The translations under genes and the position numbers were made by a program. The notes beneath the pieces were generated by a model. That model saw nothing but the letters and a program-made list of their open reading frames with translations, was not told the DNA's origin and ran no database searches. Shown in pieces: positions 27,942 through 36,071 of a stretch of 64,000 nt of DNA; the stretch's first letter is position 1; each line of letters begins with the position of its first letter. This DNA is from Mesorhizobium sp. B2-3-12 (GTDB lineage: Bacteria > Pseudomonadota > Alphaproteobacteria > Rhizobiales > Rhizobiaceae). The DNA lies in NCBI RefSeq assembly GCF_006442205.1, contig NZ_VFVR01000001.1, positions 558,001 to 622,000 on the forward strand, given 5' to 3'.

Positions 27942-28555
27942 CAGTTCCGGCCCTGGGTCGCGGTTCCGGTGATCGTGGATTTCTGCGCCAATGGCCCGCC
28001 GCGCCAGATGTAGAGCGCCAGCAGCGGCTCCTTGCCGGTGCGCATGGCGTGGTTGACGTTGGAGGCATGGTGAACGACCTCGCCGGCCTCCCGCTTGCGA
28101 AAACCGCCCTCGCCCATGCGCCATTCGGTGCCACCAGTCAGCGGGATATAAATCTCCTCGGCGACGTGATGATGGTCGGGGTAGACGATCCCGGGTCCGA
28201 GAATCAGCAGCCCGGCGGCAACCTCTTCATTGACGAAGTGCCCGCGCGTGCCGAACATTTCCAGCCAACCGTAATTGTCGATGAAGGCCTTGCCGAAATC
28301 ACCCTCGCTATAGGTCTGCCCCCAATGCAATTCGTAGCACTGCTCGGCCAGCAATCGCACCAGCGGCTTGGCATCTGGCGGTGCCAGCTCGGCGGCGCGG
28401 TCGAGATGGCGCAGACAGGCGAGCGGATGCGGCTCCAGCGCGCGTGCCGGCATGTCCCAGCCGATACGCACCACGGCGTCGCCCACCAGGGCGTCATCGA
28501 CGGAAGCGAGATAGGCGTGGAACCCTCGAAGCAGCTCATCGAATTTTGTCGTCAC
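27941..28555 (-). CDS. DMSP-lyase-family cupin (DddL/DddQ/DddW-like)
   Basis: This 204-residue protein has a helical N-terminal part and a C-terminal cupin barrel. The cupin metal site reads YPDHHHVAEEIYIPLTGG (about 125-142), with His128-130, Glu134 and Tyr136. It is followed by GEVVHHASNVNHAMRT with the last metal His. This pattern, including the Tyr after the Glu, is that of the DMSP lyase family, whose members split dimethylsulfoniopropionate to DMS and acrylate. Family membership does not prove the substrate. Its TGA overlaps the cobQ ATG by one base, so the two are translationally coupled. Confidence 0.75.
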   Translation of the reverse strand: MTTKFDELLRGFHAYLASVDDALVGDAVVRIGWDMPARALEPHPLACLRHLDRAAELAPPDAKPLVRLLAEQCYELHWGQTYSEGDFGKAFIDNYGWLEMFGTRGHFVNEEVAAGLLILGPGIVYPDHHHVAEEIYIPLTGGTEWRMGEGGFRKREAGEVVHHASNVNHAMRTGKEPLLALYIWRGGPLAQKSTITGTATQGRN

Positions 28556-28699
28556 ATCTTGCTCCAGGCATGCATTGGTGCACAGCCGCTCCGCGATAGG
28601 TCGGGTTGCGCGGCGGCATCATTGGTCTAGATTGGTGCGCGCGCAAAGCCAAAAACGACAGGCCAGCGGGCTAGCTGGCCAGCCTACAGGGAGCACGCC

Positions 28700-29866
28700 A
28701 TGGACGCCGCGGTCGATGCGAGCACCAGCCAGTTCGAACTCAACGAGGAACAGCGCGCCATCCAGGAGATGGCGCAGGCCTTTGCCGCCGATCGCGTTGC
28801 GCCCAATGCACTCGATTGGGACCGCGGGAAACATTTCCCCGCCGACGTGATCCGTGAAACCGGCCCGCTCGGCCTCGGCGGCATCTATATCAGGGACGAT
28901 GTGGGCGGCTCCGCGCTCGGCCGGCTCGACGCCGTGCTGATCTTCGAGGCGCTGTCGCACGCCGATCCGGCCTTTTCGTCCTTCATCTCGATCCACAACA
29001 TGGTGGCCTCGATGATAGACCGCTTCGGCAATGACGAGCAGCGCCAGCGCTTCCTGCCGAAGCTCACCTCGATGGAATGGCTGGCGAGCTATTGCCTGAC
29101 CGAGCCGGGTTCCGGTTCGGATGCGGCGGCGCTGAAGACGCGCGCGGTCAAAAGCGGCGGCGACTATGTCCTCAACGGCACCAAGCAGTTCATCTCCGGG
29201 GCCGGTGACAGCGATGTCTACGCCGTCATGGTGCGCACCGGCGCCGACGGCCCGAAGGGCATCTCAACCCTCATCGTGCCGAAAGACGCACCCGGCCTCT
29301 CCTTCGGCGCCAACGAGCACAAGATGGGTTGGCAAATGCAGTCGACCCGCCAGGTCATCTTCGAGGATTGCAAGGTGCCGGCGGAGAACCTTTTGTCGGG
29401 CGAAGGCGCAGGTTTCGGCATTGCCATGGCCGGGCTCGACGGCGGCCGGCTGAACATCGCCGCCTGTTCGCTGGGCGGCGCGCAGTCGGCGCTCGACAAG
29501 GCGCTGGCCTACACCGCCGAACGCAAGGCCTTCGGCTCGAAGATCAACCAGTTCCAGGCGCTGCAGTTCAGGCTGGCCGACATGGAGACCGAATTGCAGG
29601 CCGCGCGCATCTTCCTCTATGCCGCGGCCTCCAAACTCGACCGCAAGGCGCCGGACGCCGGCAAATGGTCTGCCATGGCAAAGCGCTTCGTCACCGATAC
29701 CGGCTTCGACGTCGCCAACGATGCGCTGCAACTGCTCGGCGGCTACGGCTATCTGCACGACTACGGCATCGAGAAACTGGTGCGCGACCTGCGCGTCCAC
29801 CAGATCCTCGAAGGCACCAACGAGATCATGCGCGTCATCATCGCGCGGGCGCTGATCGGCCGCTGA
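28700..29866 (+). CDS. Acyl-CoA dehydrogenase, probably isobutyryl-CoA dehydrogenase
   Basis: This 388-residue flavoenzyme has the acyl-CoA dehydrogenase signatures CLTEPGSGSDAAAL and, near the C-terminus, QLLGGYGYLHDYGIEKLVRDLR, with the catalytic Glu in LEGTNEIMR. The next gene, mmsB, encodes a later step of valine breakdown, so isobutyryl-CoA is the likely substrate (inference from context). A GGCCAGC/GCTGGCC inverted repeat at 28661-28680, just before the ribosome binding site, may be an operator. Confidence 0.88.
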   Translation: MDAAVDASTSQFELNEEQRAIQEMAQAFAADRVAPNALDWDRGKHFPADVIRETGPLGLGGIYIRDDVGGSALGRLDAVLIFEALSHADPAFSSFISIHNMVASMIDRFGNDEQRQRFLPKLTSMEWLASYCLTEPGSGSDAAALKTRAVKSGGDYVLNGTKQFISGAGDSDVYAVMVRTGADGPKGISTLIVPKDAPGLSFGANEHKMGWQMQSTRQVIFEDCKVPAENLLSGEGAGFGIAMAGLDGGRLNIAACSLGGAQSALDKALAYTAERKAFGSKINQFQALQFRLADMETELQAARIFLYAAASKLDRKAPDAGKWSAMAKRFVTDTGFDVANDALQLLGGYGYLHDYGIEKLVRDLRVHQILEGTNEIMRVIIARALIGR

Positions 29867-29890
29867 CAGCAACAAAATCGGGAGAAAACG

Positions 29891-30775
29891 ATGGCAACTA
29901 TCGCCTTCATTGGCCTTGGCAACATGGGCAATCCAATGGCCGCCAATTTGGTCAAGGCTGGCCATGGGGTGATGGGGTTCGACCTCGTGCCCGAGAACCT
30001 CGCCACCGCCAAGGACCATGGCATCACTGTCATGGCCAACGCCGCCGCGACAGTGAAGGACGCCGATGTCGTCATCACCATGCTGCCGGCAGGCAAGCAC
30101 GTGCTGTCGGTCTATGAGGATATCGCCCCCAAGGCGAAGAAAAATGCCTTGTTCATCGATTCCTCGACCATCGACGTGGAATCGGCGCGCAAGGTGCATG
30201 CCATCGCCGCCAAACACGGCCTGCTGTCGATCGATGCGCCGGTCTCCGGTGGCACCGGCGGTGCCACTGCCGGGACGCTGACCTTCATGGCCGGCGGTTC
30301 CGGCGATGCCTTCGCCGCCGCCGAGCCGATCCTCAAGCCGATGGCCGGGCGCATCGTCCATTGCGGCGGCGACGGCGCCGGCCAGGCGGCCAAGATCTGC
30401 AACAACATGATCCTCGGCATTTCAATGATCGGCGTCGCCGAGGCCTTCGTGCTGGCGGAAAAGCTCGGCCTGTCGCATCAGGCGCTGTTCGACGTCGCCT
30501 CGACCTCGTCAGGCCAGTGCTGGTCGCTGACCACCTATTGCCCGGTTCCGGGCCCGGTGCCCACTTCGCCGGCCAACAGGGATTACAAGCCGGGATTTGC
30601 CGCGGCCCTCATGCTGAAAGACCTGAAATTGTCCCAGGAGGCAGCGCTTGGCGCGGGCGCGGTGACGCCGCTCGGCGCCGAGGCGGCGCAGCTCTATGCC
30701 CTGTTCAACGCCCAGGGACACGGCGACGCGGATTTTTCCGGCATAATTAATTTTCTGCGCGGCAACCCGGCCTAA
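29891..30775 (+). CDS. mmsB: 3-hydroxyisobutyrate dehydrogenase
   Basis: This 294-residue NAD-dependent beta-hydroxyacid dehydrogenase has the N-terminal FIGLGNMGNPMAANL nucleotide-binding motif, the substrate-site DAPVSGGTGGATAGTL, and the catalytic Lys in GDGAGQAAKICNN. It converts 3-hydroxyisobutyrate to methylmalonate semialdehyde in valine degradation. It lies 24 bases after the acyl-CoA dehydrogenase gene in the same operon, with a GGAG site before its ATG. Confidence 0.95.
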   Translation: MATIAFIGLGNMGNPMAANLVKAGHGVMGFDLVPENLATAKDHGITVMANAAATVKDADVVITMLPAGKHVLSVYEDIAPKAKKNALFIDSSTIDVESARKVHAIAAKHGLLSIDAPVSGGTGGATAGTLTFMAGGSGDAFAAAEPILKPMAGRIVHCGGDGAGQAAKICNNMILGISMIGVAEAFVLAEKLGLSHQALFDVASTSSGQCWSLTTYCPVPGPVPTSPANRDYKPGFAAALMLKDLKLSQEAALGAGAVTPLGAEAAQLYALFNAQGHGDADFSGIINFLRGNPA

Positions 30776-30799
30776 ATAGCGGATTCGACAGACTTTTTC

Positions 30800-30823
30800 C
30801 GGGTCTTTGCGGAGAAAGACCCG
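30800..30823 (+). terminator. Hairpin after mmsB
   Basis: A 9-bp perfect stem (CGGGTCTTT/AAAGACCCG) with a 6-base loop lies 24 bases after the mmsB stop, followed by CAAATTT. A GCAAAT/ATTTGC hairpin (30823-30838) follows. Probably a terminator with a weak T tract. Confidence 0.6.
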
Positions 30824-30885
30824 CAAATTTAGATTTGCTTAAGCTCTCGATAACTCCGCGGTAACGATGTCGCTGTAGAACGGAT

Positions 30886-31025
30886 TGCGAGGCGGACATA
30901 TCGCATCCGCCCGGCGCTCCGGATCAGGTCTCGCGTACCGGAGCCCGTAAGTTTCGCAAGTGTTTTCGTAGCGAAACGCCATGCGTATCTGGCAAAGCCG
31001 CGTTCCCGATGGGGCGCGGTTTTTG
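30886..31025 (+). ncRNA. Candidate structured RNA ending in a terminator
   Basis: Four hairpins in a row: GGCGGA/TCCGCC (30891-30911), GCTCCGG/CCGGAGC (30916-30944), GTTTCGC/GCGAAAC (30951-30977) and a terminator CCGCG-TCCC/GGGG-CGCGG (30998-31019) followed by five T. The region lies between mmsB and a convergent gene, so it is not a leader of either. No known RNA family was recognised. It could instead be the far 3' end of the mmsB transcript. Confidence 0.35.
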
Positions 31026-31057
31026 CATTTCCGGCCCCTTTATTGTCCACGATCCGT

Positions 31058-31714
31058 TTAGATCCCGATCGCCGCACCCGGGATCGGCACGTGATCTTCA
31101 TTGGTCAGCACGATCGGCGCATCGACGCCGTCGACTCGGAGCACCAGCAGGCGCGTGCTCCAGGCGCCGGCAGTACGCACCAGATGGGAATAAACGGTGC
31201 CCTTGCCCTTGGCGCCGTGGACGGGGATGCTGAACTGGGCATCGCCCGCGCCGTTCGCATTGACGTTGAGACTGCCCCCGACCCAGAAATTATCCGTCAC
31301 ATCATCGCCGATGGCGGCCTTCACGCGGCTATCGGCGCGCACTGCGTCCATCGTCATATGGTAGGCGTCGCTGCCTTTGAGCACGAAGGGGATGCTGCCG
31401 ACCATCGTGGCGCAGCCGCCGATACTAACCACCCAGACGGCAAGGCCGGCAATCGCCCAGTTGCGCTGCGTCTTGCGGAACTGCTCGGCGTCGCGCCAGG
31501 CCCGGTTCCGCCACGCCCAGCGGCTGCCACGCGCGCCGAGCACGAAGATCATGATGAGGTTGACGACGGGGATCAGCGCCAGCAGCGCGATGAAGGTGCT
31601 GTTGCCGATACCCCAGATCCAGTTGAGGAAGAAAGCGCCCCAGTTCCAGCGGTCGAGTTCGGCTGGAATTTCAGCCGGCTGGTTGAGCGGTTGTCCGGCC
31701 ATGTTGTTCCCCAT
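31058..31714 (-). CDS. Coa1-family (cytochrome oxidase assembly-like) membrane protein
   Basis: This 218-residue protein has an N-terminal WNWGAFFLNWIWGIGN region with membrane segments (about 25-60), a third helix near 85-110, and a C-terminal domain with DSRVKAAIG and a beta-rich stretch ending near VDGVDAPI, as in Coa1-domain proteins. Mitochondrial Coa1 assists cytochrome oxidase assembly; the role of bacterial relatives is not established. No oxidase genes are nearby. Confidence 0.75.
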   Translation of the reverse strand: MGNNMAGQPLNQPAEIPAELDRWNWGAFFLNWIWGIGNSTFIALLALIPVVNLIMIFVLGARGSRWAWRNRAWRDAEQFRKTQRNWAIAGLAVWVVSIGGCATMVGSIPFVLKGSDAYHMTMDAVRADSRVKAAIGDDVTDNFWVGGSLNVNANGAGDAQFSIPVHGAKGKGTVYSHLVRTAGAWSTRLLVLRVDGVDAPIVLTNEDHVPIPGAAIGI

Positions 31715-31783
31715 CGGCGTGTAATGCCGATTGGTTCTAGCGCAAGACTTCGACGATGCGCAAAAAGTTCCGAGGCTTCTTCT

Positions 31784-32149
31784 TCAACCCTTTGTGGAAA
31801 GGCGGCGAAAATTTGCCCTCACCGCGCGGCCAGCCGGCTTCAGCGCGGCGCTGATCGACCGTTCGGCCGCGACGCCGTTGAACAGCGACGGCGTTCGACC
31901 CGAGAGAACCTCAGGCCAGAATCGTGATGCCGATTGCAGGAAAGACATTTGCGCCGCAAGCGCGCCCTCGGCCATGGCGACGGTCTTCTCGCGGACCGCC
32001 ATTGCCGTCTCCGCACTCCAAGGCTCGCCGCTCCGCGCCTCCATGGCCATCAGCGGCAGGCGCATCATCACCACCAGCGGCGCCAGCATCAGGTCCGCGC
32101 CAAGGCTGGCCGCCTCTTGCACGCGTCGGCTTTTGCCGGTCTTTCTCAT
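31784..32149 (-). CDS. Hypothetical protein, phasin-like composition
   Basis: This 121-residue, Ala-rich helical protein contains the stretch MAEGALAAQMSFLQSASRFW, reminiscent of phasin-like helices. I cannot confirm the family. It lies downstream of the aminotransferase gene on the same strand, separated by a long hairpin, so it probably has its own promoter. Confidence 0.6.
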   Translation of the reverse strand: MRKTGKSRRVQEAASLGADLMLAPLVVMMRLPLMAMEARSGEPWSAETAMAVREKTVAMAEGALAAQMSFLQSASRFWPEVLSGRTPSLFNGVAAERSISAALKPAGRAVRANFRRLSTKG

Positions 32150-32235
32150 GTGGGCAATTCCCTGTCGCGGCCGGATCGGCCGCCCTTACACTACGCGCCG
32201 AAGGCGAAATTCGTTCCCGCTCATTACGCATATTT

Positions 32236-32275
32236 CCTCGATTGGGCGTTTCTTGGTAGAAACGCCCAATCGAGG
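32236..32275. repeat. Perfect 18-bp stem hairpin after the aminotransferase gene
   Basis: CCTCGATTGGGCGTTTCT and its exact reverse complement are separated by TGGT, 8 bases beyond the aminotransferase stop. No T tract follows in either direction. It may be a terminator or an mRNA 3'-end stabiliser. Confidence 0.75.
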
Positions 32276-32282
32276 ATTGCTC

Positions 32283-33662
32283 CTATCGCTTGCGCAGGTC
32301 GGCCTGCGCCAGGTCGAGCGCCTTGCCGATACGCTCGCAAGCCATGTCGATCGTGTCGCGGGTCCAGATCAGCGGCGGCGACAGGATCATCGTGTCGCCG
32401 GTTGCGCGCAGCATCATGCCGTTGGCGATGGCGTGGTCGCGCACCGTCACGGCAGCGCTTCCCGAGGGCAGGAACCGTTCCTTGGTCGCCTTGTCCTTGA
32501 CGATCTCGATCGCGCCCATCAGGCCGATCGAACGCACCTCGCCGACCAGATCATGCCCGGCGATACGCTCCTGCAAGGCCTTGGCGAAGTAAGGTCCAGT
32601 ATCGTTCCTGACGCGGTCGACCAGGCCTTCCCTCTCCATGATTTCCAGGTTCTTCAACGCCACGGCGCAAGCCACGGGGTGCCCCGAATAGGTGTAGCCA
32701 TGGTTGAACTCGCCGCCCCTCTCGACCAGCGTCGCGGCAATGCGATCGCCAACCAGCAGCGCCGACAGCGGCTGATAGCCCGATGTCAGAGCCTTGGCCG
32801 TGGTCATGGTGTCCGGTTCGATGCCGAAGGTCTGGGCCGCGAACCACTCGCCTGTGCGGCCATAGCCGGTGATGACCTCGTCCAGCATCAACAGCACATC
32901 GTATTTGCGGCAGATGCGCTGCACTTCGGGCCAGTAGCTTGCGGGCGGTATCTTGACGCCGCCCGCGCCCATCACCGGCTCGCCGATGAACGCCGCGACC
33001 TTGTCGGCGCCAGCCTCGATGATGGCATCCTCGACGGACTTTGCCGCGCGCAGGCCGAAATCATGGTCACTTTCGCCCGGCAGCGCCAGCTCATAGGCAT
33101 AGGGCATCATCACATGGACGATGTTGGGCACCGCGCCGTTGAGCTGCTTGTGCATGGCATCCATGCCGCCGAGCGAGGTGCCGGCGATGGTCGAGCCGTG
33201 ATAGGCCATCTTGCGCGAGATGACGCGGTTCTTCTCCGGCTTGCCTTCCAGCACCCAGTAGTGGCGCACGAGCCGCAAGGCGGTGTCGTTGGCCTCCGAA
33301 CCGGACGAGCCGTAAAACACCTGGTTGACGTTTTTCGGCGCGATCTCGGCCAGCTTCCTCGACAACAGCACCGGCGTCGGCGTCGAGCATTTGAAGAAGG
33401 AATTGTAGTAAGGCAGCTCCTTCATCTGGACATAGGCGGCCTCGGCCAGTTCGTCACGGCCGTAGCCGATGTTGACGCACCACAGGCCGGCCATGCCGTC
33501 CAGCAGTTCCGTCCCTTCGGAATCGTAGATGAACGGGCCCTTGGCATGGGTGATGACACGCGAACCGGCCTCGCGCAGTTCCTTATGGTCGGTGAACGGA
33601 TGAAGGTGATGCGCGGCGTCGATCTGCTGAAGCTGCTTCAGCGAATAATTCTGATAGGTCAT
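32283..33662 (-). CDS. Class III aminotransferase (omega-amino acid/GABA-pyruvate type)
   Basis: This PLP enzyme of 459 residues has the GLWCVNIGYGR N-terminal stretch, the cofactor-phosphate loop YGSSGSEANDTALRL, the LMLDEVITGYGRTG motif (Asp to the pyridine N) and the PLP Lys in TTAKALTSGYQPL. Length and motifs fit the aspartate-aminotransferase-superfamily class III enzymes that use pyruvate or similar acceptors, such as taurine-, GABA- or beta-alanine-pyruvate transaminases. The ATG at 33662 has AGAGGAAAG upstream. It could feed the succinate-semialdehyde dehydrogenase at 3.8 kb, but they are not neighbours. Confidence 0.88.
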   Translation of the reverse strand: MTYQNYSLKQLQQIDAAHHLHPFTDHKELREAGSRVITHAKGPFIYDSEGTELLDGMAGLWCVNIGYGRDELAEAAYVQMKELPYYNSFFKCSTPTPVLLSRKLAEIAPKNVNQVFYGSSGSEANDTALRLVRHYWVLEGKPEKNRVISRKMAYHGSTIAGTSLGGMDAMHKQLNGAVPNIVHVMMPYAYELALPGESDHDFGLRAAKSVEDAIIEAGADKVAAFIGEPVMGAGGVKIPPASYWPEVQRICRKYDVLLMLDEVITGYGRTGEWFAAQTFGIEPDTMTTAKALTSGYQPLSALLVGDRIAATLVERGGEFNHGYTYSGHPVACAVALKNLEIMEREGLVDRVRNDTGPYFAKALQERIAGHDLVGEVRSIGLMGAIEIVKDKATKERFLPSGSAAVTVRDHAIANGMMLRATGDTMILSPPLIWTRDTIDMACERIGKALDLAQADLRKR

Positions 33663-33848
33663 GTCTGATCTTTCCTCTGAAATCATTCCGGCGGTGCCGG
33701 GGCGAATTCGTCAGAGGACGGCAGGTGGCGAATAACCGATGCGGGCGCATAGCCGCAAAAGCTCGGCGCGCAGCGTGCGCGATGACGGTGTCACCGCGAC
33801 CCGAAACGCACGAGCTGATAGTCTAGCGAGAGCCATGAAGGTACCTTA

Positions 33849-33884
33849 GAGCAAAGGGCGGTCGAGGTGAACCACCCTTTGCTC
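33849..33884 (-). terminator. Hairpin after the S9 peptidase gene
   Basis: GAGCAAAGGG and CCCTTTGCTC form a 10-bp stem, 21 bases beyond the peptidase stop, extendable past one mismatch. No T tract. Possible terminator. Confidence 0.45.
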
Positions 33885-33905
33885 AAGTGGCCTCATGAAT
33901 TGAGG

Positions 33906-35975
33906 TCAGGCTTCGCCACTCAGCGCGCGCTGCAGAAACACATACTTCATCGCCGTTTGCGCCGCCTGCGGCCGGCGGTCGCCGCGCCCACCATGGCCGC
34001 CTTCAGTCTCCTCGAAGAACAGCGTCTTTGCATGGCCAGCCTCCTGCAGGCGGGCCGCCATCTTGCGCGCATGGCCGGGGTGGACCCGGTCGTCGGCGGT
34101 CGAGGTGGTCAAGAGCACCGGCGGATAGACGGCATCCGCCTTGACATGTTGATAGGGCGAATAGGCGGAAAGCCATTTGGCGTCTTCCGGTTTTGACGGA
34201 TCGCCATATTCGGCCATCCACGAAGCGCCCGGCGGCAGTTCGGCGTAGCGCAGCATGTCGAGCAGCGGCACCTCAATGATGACGGCGCCAAAAAGCTCGG
34301 GATGCTGTGTCAAGGATGCGCCGGTCAGCAGGCCGCCATTGGAGCCGCCCTGGATGCCGAGCGATTGAGCCGTCGCAATACCGCGCCTGACGACATCCTC
34401 GGCCACCGCGGCAAAGTCGTCGAAGCCGTTCTGGCGCTTGCCTTTCAGCGCCGCCTGGTGCCAGCCAGGCCCGAATTCACCGCCGCCGCGAATACAGGCC
34501 TGCACATAGGCATTGCCTTTCTCCAGCCACAGCTTGCCGCGCACGCCGGCATAGCCGGGCAACAGCGGCACTTCGAAGCCGCCATAGCCGTAGAGCAGCG
34601 TCGGCACCGGCCCGTTCTGGTCCCGCCGCCTGACGACGAAGTAAGGGATCATCGTGCCGTCCTTCGACCGCGCCTCGAACTGCTCCGAGATCAGCGGCGA
34701 GGCATCGAAACGCGCCGGCTGCGACTTCACCGTGGCAAGCGTCTGACCATCGTCATCGGACCAGATGATCGAGCTTGGGGTGAGGAAATCGGTGAAGGAA
34801 AAGGAGACGCTGGAACCGAAATGCTCGGCATGGCTGATGCCGACCGTGCCGTTTTTGGGCAACGCCACAGGCTGCAGCGACCAGGCGCCATCCTTGCGCT
34901 CGCAGAAGAGAACCTTGCCGCGCACATTGTCCATCAGGTTGATGAACAGGCGGTCCTGCGTTCTGGCGAGCCCCGCGATCGACACGCGATGTGCCGGCGC
35001 GAGCAAAGTTTCGATGGCTCCAAAACTCCCAGTTTCGATCCAATGCGCGAAATCGAGCGAGTAAAGTCCATCCGGCTGGCACGCGGTGCCATCGGGCGCG
35101 GTCCATGGGGTGCGCACGCCGAACACCAGCTGATCCCTGAAGAGCGCGGTGTCGGTGACGTCGTCGGGCAGTGGGATGCGGCGGTTCTCGCCCGAAGGGA
35201 GGCGCAGGAAACTGTGCGATGCGAAGAAGTCGAGTGTCCGCGCCAGAAACAGATGGCGCTTCTCGCCGTCGAACTCGACGCCGGCGCCAACGGCGAGATC
35301 CTCGGTCTTTCCCTCGAAGATCGGGGGCGCCTCCTCCAGCCTGGTGCCACGCTTCCACAGCTTGACCACGCGCGGATATCCGGATTCTGTCTTGTCGGCC
35401 TCTTCGAACGCGGCCGAGACGATGACTGTGTTCTCGTCCAGCCAGCCGAAGCCCGATTTCGAGGCGGGCGCCTGAAAACCGCCTTCGACGAAGGACTTGG
35501 CCGCGATGTCGAACTCGCGCATCGCGCTGGCATCGCCGCCATCGGGCGACATCGAGACCAGGCAGCGGTTGAAATCGGGGTAGAGCCTGACAGCGCCGCC
35601 GAACACCCACTTAATGCCCTCCTTCGCCGCCAGTTGGTCGAAGTCGATGATCGTTTCCCAGTCGGGCTTGTCGGTCTTGTAGGAAGCGACCGTCGTGCGC
35701 CGCCACAGGCCGAGCGCGTTGATCTTGTCCTGCCAAAAATTGTAGACATGCCCCGCGATTGCCGCGCCGACCGCGATATTGTCCTCGGCCGTCATCAGAT
35801 CGAGTGCCGTCTGGAACGACGTCTGATAGGACGGATCGCCCTGCAATTGCGCCACCGTGACCTCGTTTTGGCGATGCACCCAGTCGAGCGATTCCTTGCT
35901 TGTCCTGTCTTCCAGCCACAGGAAAGGGTCACCGGCCTTTTCAGAGGGCTGGGCTTTGGTCGTCGAAGGGGTCAT
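33906..35975 (-). CDS. Prolyl oligopeptidase family serine peptidase (S9A)
   Basis: This protein of 689 residues has an N-terminal beta-propeller (about 60-400) and a C-terminal alpha/beta hydrolase domain with nucleophile Ser in QGGSNGGLLTG, Asp in TADDRVHPGHA and His in EGGHGG. It starts near DPFLWLEDRTSKESLDWV, as in prolyl oligopeptidases. It would cleave short proline-containing peptides in the cytoplasm; no signal peptide is seen. The ATG at 35975 is preferred over that at 36032, which would add 19 residues not seen in the family. Confidence 0.93.
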   Translation of the reverse strand: MTPSTTKAQPSEKAGDPFLWLEDRTSKESLDWVHRQNEVTVAQLQGDPSYQTSFQTALDLMTAEDNIAVGAAIAGHVYNFWQDKINALGLWRRTTVASYKTDKPDWETIIDFDQLAAKEGIKWVFGGAVRLYPDFNRCLVSMSPDGGDASAMREFDIAAKSFVEGGFQAPASKSGFGWLDENTVIVSAAFEEADKTESGYPRVVKLWKRGTRLEEAPPIFEGKTEDLAVGAGVEFDGEKRHLFLARTLDFFASHSFLRLPSGENRRIPLPDDVTDTALFRDQLVFGVRTPWTAPDGTACQPDGLYSLDFAHWIETGSFGAIETLLAPAHRVSIAGLARTQDRLFINLMDNVRGKVLFCERKDGAWSLQPVALPKNGTVGISHAEHFGSSVSFSFTDFLTPSSIIWSDDDGQTLATVKSQPARFDASPLISEQFEARSKDGTMIPYFVVRRRDQNGPVPTLLYGYGGFEVPLLPGYAGVRGKLWLEKGNAYVQACIRGGGEFGPGWHQAALKGKRQNGFDDFAAVAEDVVRRGIATAQSLGIQGGSNGGLLTGASLTQHPELFGAVIIEVPLLDMLRYAELPPGASWMAEYGDPSKPEDAKWLSAYSPYQHVKADAVYPPVLLTTSTADDRVHPGHARKMAARLQEAGHAKTLFFEETEGGHGGRGDRRPQAAQTAMKYVFLQRALSGEA

Positions 35976-36071
35976 GCAGGGCTCCGGAGGATTGGGGCGG
36001 CTGTGCCTACATCGCGTTGGCGGCGCCGACATTCAAGATGCGATATGGTGTTTTGCCACTCGCCTCCTGCA

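Noticed and set aside
28556..28699. Cobalamin riboswitch before the cupin-cobQ genes
   Set aside because: No B12-box-like sequence was seen on the relevant strand.
31731..33668. 645-codon open frame on the plus strand opposite the aminotransferase gene
   Set aside because: Antisense shadow; the minus strand has full PLP-enzyme motifs.
33711..33836. 41-codon minus-strand frame upstream of the aminotransferase gene
   Set aside because: No ribosome binding site and no similarity that I recognise; too short to support.
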